Assembly (NCBI GenBank): GCA_051001995.1 | Contig: JBPCMT010000036.1 | Coordinates: 1 to 6,246 of the forward strand | Length of the DNA: 6,246 nucleotides | Source of the DNA: CAWEHQ01 sp051001995 | Lineage (GTDB): Bacteria; Actinomycetota; Thermoleophilia; Solirubrobacterales; Thermoleophilaceae | Direction: 5' to 3' | Part shown: positions 1 through 3,515 of the stretch, piece after piece | Position numbering within the stretch: the stretch's first letter is position 1 | How the letters are laid out: each line of letters opens with the position of its first letter | The notes under the pieces: generated by a model | The model's input: only the letters and a program-made list of their open reading frames with translations | What the model was told of the DNA's origin: nothing | The model's database searches: none | Made by a program: the position numbers and the translations under genes

Positions 1-128
1 GAGACCCGCTCGCCCCGCGCCGCGAGGGCCGGCAGCAGGGTTGCGAGGGCGCCGGCCTCGTAGGCGCCGCGAGCGCCGCCTCCCGGCAGCACGATCGCGA
101 CCTGTCCCCGGGTTCCGTTCTCGCGCAC
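1..128 (-). CDS. Patatin-like phospholipase, N-terminal fragment (runs off left edge)
   Basis: Only the first 42 codons lie in the window. From a GTG at 128-126 the minus strand reads a short hydrophilic leader, then a hydrophobic beta strand (VAIVL, residues 10-14) leading into PGGGARGAYEAGAL (15-28). The GGGxRG loop is the oxyanion-hole motif that opens patatin/RssA-type serine acyl hydrolases. These enzymes cleave acyl esters of phospholipids or neutral lipids with a Ser-Asp dyad. The GxSxG nucleophile would lie beyond the left edge, so activity cannot be judged. No in-frame start was found between this GTG and the preceding stop codon, and the ribosome site is weak (GAAGGG lies about 14 nt upstream). 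The start is 35 nt after the stop of the acyltransferase on the same strand, which suggests co-transcription. Family call is fairly sure; exact start and substrate are not. Confidence 0.8.
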   Translation of the reverse strand, partial: MRENGTRGQVAIVLPGGGARGAYEAGALATLLPALAARGERV

Positions 129-163
129 GGTCGCTTGCTCGCCCTTCGAGATTCCCGGCCCGG

Positions 164-1678
164 TCAGCCGCGCCGGGACGCCGTGCGCGACCCGCCGCCG
201 CTGCCCTTCACCGCTCGCTTCGCCCCGGCGCGGCGCCCGTTGCGGACGACCCCCATCGAGCCGGGCGCCGCCAGCTCGCGCACCTCGCGGCGCAGGAAGC
301 CGGGGAGCTCGCGCGCCTCGGGCAGGGCCTCGGGGTCGGCGTGAATGCCGAAGCACGCGCGATCGCGGTAGGTGAAGACCCCGATCGACAAGGCGTGGCC
401 CTCCGCCAGCGGCACCACCGGATAGGCCTCGAGCAGCTCCGCGCCCAGCATGTAGACCGGCTCGCGGGGCCCCGGGATGTTCGAGACCACGAGATTGTAG
501 ACGCGCGAGCTCGCGGCGAGCCGCGCGACCTGGGTCTTGACCGGCCCGGGGAGCCAGCCCGCGGCTCCGAGCAGGGCCTCAGTGGCGGCGGGGCGCCCGG
601 CCCGCTTCAACGCTGCGGTCTGGGTCCGCACCCGATCGAGGCGCGTGGCCGCGAGCCTCGCCTCCACCGGAAGGTCGACGAACGCGAAGGAGATCCGGTT
701 CCCGAGCTCGCCCTGCTCGCCGTCGTCGCGGACACTGACCGGGACGGCGGCCTTGAGCGGCGCGGGCGAGCTGCCACGGCCGCGCGCAAGCTGACGCATG
801 GCCCCGGCAACCGCGGCGAGGCAGGCGTCGTTGAGGGTCGCGCCGGCGCGTTTCTTCGCGGCCACCAGATCGTCGATCGGCACGCTCTGGGTGAGCAGCG
901 TGCGCTTGGGGCCGATCGGCGCGTTGACGTAGGAGGCCGGCGCGGGCCGCAGGGCGTCGTCGGAGACCGCCGAGGCCACGCGACGCAGCGTGCCGGCGAT
1001 GCTCGCTCCGCTGCGGACCGGCGAGCGCGACATCCACGCAAGCGAGCGGCCCGCGCGCAGCGACCCGCCGGCGCCGTCGGCCAGCGAGTCGAGCGCGAGA
1101 CGGGTGGCGCCGCGCTCGGGCTCGGCCTCCCACTCCGCCGGCGGCTCGGGCTCCTGGTCGGCCGAGAGGTCGAGCAAGAGCAGCGCGAGCTCGAGGGCCG
1201 ACTTGCCGTCGACCATCGCGTGGTGCATCTTGCACAGGACGCCGACCGAGCCGTCGGTCAGCTCGGGTGCGAGCTGGACCTGCCACAGCGGGCGGTCGCG
1301 CTCGAGTGGCCGCGACAGAGCCTCGTCGCACAGGCCGGCGAAGCGCTCCGGGGTGACCGGCCCGCCGGCGCCCACGAGCTCGGCGACGTGGGCCCGGACG
1401 TCGAAGCGGACGTCATCGACCCAGACAGGCTCGCCCATCCCGAGCGGCGGGTAGGCCAGGCGCTGGCGAAAGCGCCGGCAGCGGCTGACCCGCGAGCCCA
1501 CGCTCGCCTGGAGGCGCTCGAGCGTCGGGCGCGCGCGGGTGGCGTGCGGACGAAAGCGCCCGCGCCAGGCCACGTGCATGTGCGCCCTGGGCGTCTCGAC
1601 GCGCAAGAAGGAGGAGTCGAGCGAACTCAGCCGGCTGGACAAGGCGGGGCTTTCGGGCGAGGGCGAATGTGCCTCCAA
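164..1678 (-). CDS. WS/DGAT-family O-acyltransferase (wax ester synthase / diacylglycerol acyltransferase)
   Basis: A complete 504-residue protein, close to the usual 450-500 residues of the family. These enzymes move an acyl group from acyl-CoA to diacylglycerol or a fatty alcohol, making storage triacylglycerol or wax ester at the inner membrane. Seen in the sequence: the N-terminal LSSLDSSFLRVETP block (17-30); RPLERDRPLW (123-132); the catalytic HHxxxDG motif as HHAMVDG (152-158); a central APIGPKR block; VVSNIPGP (397-404); and a C-terminal ALSIGVFTYRDRACFGIHAD segment. The tail is rich in Arg, Lys and Gly. There is no good ATG: the most upstream usable start is TTG at 1678-1676 with a weak GGGA six bases before it. 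TTG at 1642-1640 would give 492 residues and a more typical N-terminus. The first Met (34) is too late, inside conserved sequence. A patatin-like lipase gene follows after 35 nt. Family is sure; substrate is not. Confidence 0.93.
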   Translation of the reverse strand: MEAHSPSPESPALSSRLSSLDSSFLRVETPRAHMHVAWRGRFRPHATRARPTLERLQASVGSRVSRCRRFRQRLAYPPLGMGEPVWVDDVRFDVRAHVAELVGAGGPVTPERFAGLCDEALSRPLERDRPLWQVQLAPELTDGSVGVLCKMHHAMVDGKSALELALLLLDLSADQEPEPPAEWEAEPERGATRLALDSLADGAGGSLRAGRSLAWMSRSPVRSGASIAGTLRRVASAVSDDALRPAPASYVNAPIGPKRTLLTQSVPIDDLVAAKKRAGATLNDACLAAVAGAMRQLARGRGSSPAPLKAAVPVSVRDDGEQGELGNRISFAFVDLPVEARLAATRLDRVRTQTAALKRAGRPAATEALLGAAGWLPGPVKTQVARLAASSRVYNLVVSNIPGPREPVYMLGAELLEAYPVVPLAEGHALSIGVFTYRDRACFGIHADPEALPEARELPGFLRREVRELAAPGSMGVVRNGRRAGAKRAVKGSGGGSRTASRRG

Positions 1679-1799
1679 CCTAGGTCCCGGCGGCTCGGGC
1701 GGCCATGGACGGACGGAAGAAATACGCGGCCCGCGGGTGTCCGCCCGGCCGAGCCCGGGGACGCTCGAGCGGGTGGGCGCCCGTCGCCGCAGCGCCTCA

Positions 1800-1811
1800 C
1801 GCGGGCCCGCG
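1800..1811. repeat. 12 bp perfect palindrome upstream of sodC-like gene
   Basis: CGCGGGCCCGCG reads the same on both strands and ends five bases before the ribosome-binding site of the SOD gene. It could be an operator or small hairpin. GC-only palindromes of this size are not rare in such DNA, so the functional reading is weak. Confidence 0.3.
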
Positions 1812-1816
1812 GTCTG

Positions 1817-1822
1817 AGAGGA
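1817..1822 (+). promoter_or_regulatory. Ribosome-binding site deciding the sodC-like start
   Basis: AGAGGA lies eight bases before the ATG at 1831, but overlaps the first base of the in-frame ATG at 1822. Spacing therefore favours the 1831 start. Confidence 0.55.
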
Positions 1823-1830
1823 TGCACGGG

Positions 1831-2460
1831 ATGAGCCCGGCCGACCCGCGCAGCTCCCGCCGTATTCGCGCCGTGCCGGCCGCGCTGCTCGTCACCGCCG
1901 TGACGCTGGCCGGCTGCGGCGGAAGCGGCGGCCCATCGGGCGGCGGCGAAAAGCCCGCGCCGCCGGCCGCCGTCGCGCGCCTCGCGACCGTCGACGGCAA
2001 GCGTGCTGGGTCGGTTTCCCTGAGCCCGGCCGGGGACAAGGTCAGATTCCGGGTCAAGGCGACCGGGCTCGAGCCCGGCCTCCACGGCTTTCACTTCCAC
2101 GAGCGGGGGCTCTGCGAGCCAAACGCGCAAATGGTGGGAGAGCGCATGCCCTTCTCCACAGCCGGCGGCCACGTGGCCCGCCCCGGCAGCGAGCACGGCG
2201 AGCACGCCGGCGACCTCCCCCCGCTGCTCGCGGCCGACGACGGCACCGCCACCGCGGTCGCGGTGACGGGTCGCGTCAAGGTCGAGGAGCTGATGGCAGG
2301 CGACGGGAGTGCGGCCATGGTCCACGCCGATCCGGACAACGCCGCGAACGTCCCCGACCGCTACATCGGCCCCGGCCGGAAAGCCGGCCCCGACTCCGAG
2401 ACGCTCGAGACCGGCGACTCCGGCGACCGCGTCGCCTGCGGCAGGGTCGAGCGCCCGTAG
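1831..2460 (+). CDS. Lipoprotein Cu/Zn superoxide dismutase (SodC family)
   Basis: A 209-residue exported lipoprotein predicted to convert superoxide to oxygen and peroxide outside the membrane. Residues 7-13 are basic, 14-26 hydrophobic, and LAGC gives a lipobox with Cys29 as the lipidated residue, followed by a Gly/Ser/Pro linker. The SOD domain spans about 46-209. Copper ligands by family pattern are His88, His90 (GFHFHE), His114 (GGH) and His165 (MVH). Zinc ligands are His114, His122, His125 and Asp128 (EHGEHAGD). Cys95 and Cys203 fit the conserved disulfide, and Arg200 (DRVACG) the active-site Arg. The zinc loop is shorter than in eukaryotic SOD1, as usual in bacterial members with an HAGDLP motif. 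The frame stays open back to 1705, but starts there would bury the signal peptide. ATG 1831 is preferred over ATG 1822. Whether it is catalytically active cannot be shown from sequence alone. Confidence 0.9.
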   Translation: MSPADPRSSRRIRAVPAALLVTAVTLAGCGGSGGPSGGGEKPAPPAAVARLATVDGKRAGSVSLSPAGDKVRFRVKATGLEPGLHGFHFHERGLCEPNAQMVGERMPFSTAGGHVARPGSEHGEHAGDLPPLLAADDGTATAVAVTGRVKVEELMAGDGSAAMVHADPDNAANVPDRYIGPGRKAGPDSETLETGDSGDRVACGRVERP

Positions 2461-2489
2461 TTCGGGGAGAGGCGCACCCTCGCCCGTGC

Positions 2490-3284
2490 TCAGCGCGGTG
2501 AGCCGGCCCCCCTCGCCCTCACGTTCAGCACCGCGACCGGCCGCACTCCCGCGGTGCGTGCGCGCACCGCGTACCTTCCCGGCTGCGGGGCCAGGAACGA
2601 AAAGCGGGCGATCGTCCCGGGCCCCACCTGCTGGCTCAGGCCGAGGCCACCGCCGATCTGGAGCTCGTCGGGCAGGTCGGAGCGGACCGCGAGCGCCACG
2701 CGGTCGCCGGAGCGGACCTCGATCCGCTGCGGCCCGCCGATCGGGCGGCCGTCGCGCAGTTGGACGATGGTCGAGGCCTCGGACCGCGCGCCGGCGCCCG
2801 GACCCACACTCGCCAACGCGACGGGGGTGAGCCGTCCCCCGCCGAAGAGATCGCCGCACGACACCCGAGCGTTGGCGCGAGCCGGTCCGGGGCCGGAGTA
2901 GACCATCAGGTAGTGGCCCGGCTCGACTGCGTTGTTAAGCGCGCGCGCGTCCACGCGCGCGAAGGCGACGCAGTTGGGATCGGCGACGAGTTGCGGGAGC
3001 GCGCTCACCACGGCCGCGGTCTGCTTGCCGTCGGGCCGGCAAGCTCCCGTCCTCAGCTCGGCGAGGTGCCGGCTGCCGGGACCGAGGCCCCAGACCGCGA
3101 TCCGCCCCCGGACGCGGTCGCCGTCCTGCTCGAGATGAGCGAGGCCGACCGGCCCGCCGGGATTGACCGGTAGAAGCTCGAAGTCGGTGCCCCCGGAGCC
3201 ACGAGTGGCGAGAAAGAGCGCGGCGGCCACGATGAACGGCACGGGCGCGAAGATCAGCGCCAGCAGCTTGCCTCGGTTCGCCAT
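2490..3284 (-). CDS. Membrane-anchored protein with degenerate SOD-like domain and cupredoxin-like domain, function unknown
   Basis: A 264-residue protein starting at ATG 3284-3282 with no strong ribosome site. Residues 7-26 form one hydrophobic segment after a short basic N-terminus, with no lipobox, so it is probably an anchor or uncleaved signal. Residues 44-147 match the neighbouring SOD by eye: GDRVRGRIAVWGLGPG (55-70) aligns without gaps to SOD residues 68-83, and Cys82 falls on the disulfide Cys95. LPQLVAD (96-102) matches LPPLLAA, MVYSGP (127-132) matches MVHADP, and RVSCG (140-144) matches RVACG. Copper-site His positions are Ala75, Leu77 and Tyr129, and the zinc loop is about 20 residues shorter. 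Residues 168-256 look like a cupredoxin-type beta sandwich (RIEVRSGDRV, then PGRYAVRAR) but contain no His, Cys or Met. A metal-free binding or structural role is inferred. The gene converges on the SOD gene across 29 bp. Coding status is likely; function is not known. Confidence 0.75.
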   Translation of the reverse strand: MANRGKLLALIFAPVPFIVAAALFLATRGSGGTDFELLPVNPGGPVGLAHLEQDGDRVRGRIAVWGLGPGSRHLAELRTGACRPDGKQTAAVVSALPQLVADPNCVAFARVDARALNNAVEPGHYLMVYSGPGPARANARVSCGDLFGGGRLTPVALASVGPGAGARSEASTIVQLRDGRPIGGPQRIEVRSGDRVALAVRSDLPDELQIGGGLGLSQQVGPGTIARFSFLAPQPGRYAVRARTAGVRPVAVLNVRARGAGSPR

Positions 3285-3301
3285 GGTCGTCGCCGCCGGG
3301 G

Positions 3302-3324
3302 TGACCGGTCAGCGGGCGCTGACC
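3302..3324. repeat. TGACC/GGTCA half-site cluster, operator-like inverted repeats
   Basis: Three copies of one 5 bp word lie within 23 bp: TGACC at 3302-3306, its complement GGTCA at 3307-3311, and TGACC again at 3320-3324. The first two make a perfect 10 bp palindrome. The last two belong to a perfect 8 bp inverted repeat (GGTCAGCG, 2 bp spacer, CGCTGACC; 3307-3324). The cluster starts 18 bases before the ATG of the minus-strand membrane protein and lies about 190 bases before metH. Position and symmetry suit a dimeric repressor site or a 5' leader hairpin. No regulator is identified. Confidence 0.45.
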
Positions 3325-3435
3325 ATGGGCATGGCGAGCACGTGGGTGGGATTCATCCCTCCGGGCACAGACATACTCACCGACCACCTCGCGCTGCTCG
3401 AGGGCGAATCGCCCGAGGCGACCCCGGACGCGTAA
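3325..3435 (+). other. Possible 36-codon small ORF (uncertain)
   Basis: An ATG at 3325 (second ATG at 3331) opens a 36-codon frame ending in TAA. The peptide has a mildly hydrophobic start and an acidic, Pro-containing end (EGESPEATPDA). Third positions are largely G or C, as in real genes here, but that also holds for random frames at this GC content. There is no Shine-Dalgarno sequence; the start abuts the inverted repeat. I recognise no family. It could equally be untranslated leader or promoter DNA of the flanking genes. Confidence 0.15.
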
Positions 3436-3449
3436 CGCTACCGGTCGGG

Positions 3450-3455
3450 TTGACA
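3450..3455 (+). promoter_or_regulatory. Candidate -35 element (TTGACA) upstream of metH
   Basis: TTGACA is an exact match to the sigma70-type -35 consensus, 60 bases before the metH ATG. At the expected 17 bp spacing the -10 position is only a GC-rich CCGATC, so the promoter is unproven. A separate TACCCT at 3498-3503 resembles some actinobacterial -10 boxes, but it is too far from TTGACA and would leave almost no leader. Confidence 0.3.
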
Positions 3456-3504
3456 GCCCTGCGGACCGCCGCCCGATCGAGCTCCGACGCCTGCCTGTAC
3501 CCTC

Positions 3505-3508
3505 AGGA
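3505..3508 (+). promoter_or_regulatory. Ribosome-binding site of metH
   Basis: AGGA ends seven bases before ATG 3516. This supports that start, which also places the conserved DGGMGA motif at residues 16-21, as expected at the N-terminus of the family. Confidence 0.6.
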
Positions 3509-3515
3509 TCTGCTT

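Larger units (their letters stand above)
1679..1830. promoter_or_regulatory. Divergent intergenic region between acyltransferase and sodC-like gene
   Basis: About 150 bp separate the two divergent starts, so promoters for both must lie here or overlap the gene ends. The only AT-rich patch is near 1718-1724. Read on the minus strand it gives TATTTC, a possible -10 about 40 nt before the acyltransferase TTG, but no matching -35 is seen. A 9 bp direct repeat GGCCCGCGG occurs at 1728-1736 and 1804-1812. The second copy overlaps a 12 bp perfect palindrome at 1800-1811. Such words arise easily by chance at this GC content. Promoter positions remain unassigned. Confidence 0.4.
3285..3515. promoter_or_regulatory. 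Divergent intergenic region upstream of metH
   Basis: This 231 bp holds the upstream signals of both the minus-strand membrane protein and metH. It contains a TGACC/GGTCA half-site cluster near the minus-strand start, a TTGACA near metH, and a short open frame at 3325-3435 that may or may not be coding. I looked for a cobalamin-riboswitch B12 box (GCCACTG) and for SAM-riboswitch-like structure and saw neither. On the minus strand TATGTC at 3375-3370 is a conceivable -10, without a recognisable -35. Confidence 0.5.

Noticed and set aside
1705..1830. N-terminal extension of the SOD to the ATG at 1705
   Set aside because: It would put about 40 residues before a textbook lipoprotein signal peptide, and the ribosome site fits ATG 1831.
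41..1834. 597-codon plus-strand open frame opposite the acyltransferase
   Set aside because: It is antisense to a gene with clear family motifs. Its translation is Arg/Ala/Gly-rich with no recognisable domain, as expected of GC-rich shadow frames.
2461..2489. Bidirectional terminator between the convergent genes
   Set aside because: Only a 4 bp GGCG/CGCC stem with a 6-base loop is visible and there is no T run, so it is too weak to call.
1627..2859. 410-codon minus-strand open frame across the SOD gene and both its flanks
   Set aside because: It overlaps three better-supported genes and shows low-complexity Arg/Gly/Ala sequence with no motif.
3285..3515. Cobalamin or SAM riboswitch controlling metH
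   Set aside because: No B12 box and no S-box-like conserved helices were found. The leader is also short if TTGACA is the true -35.
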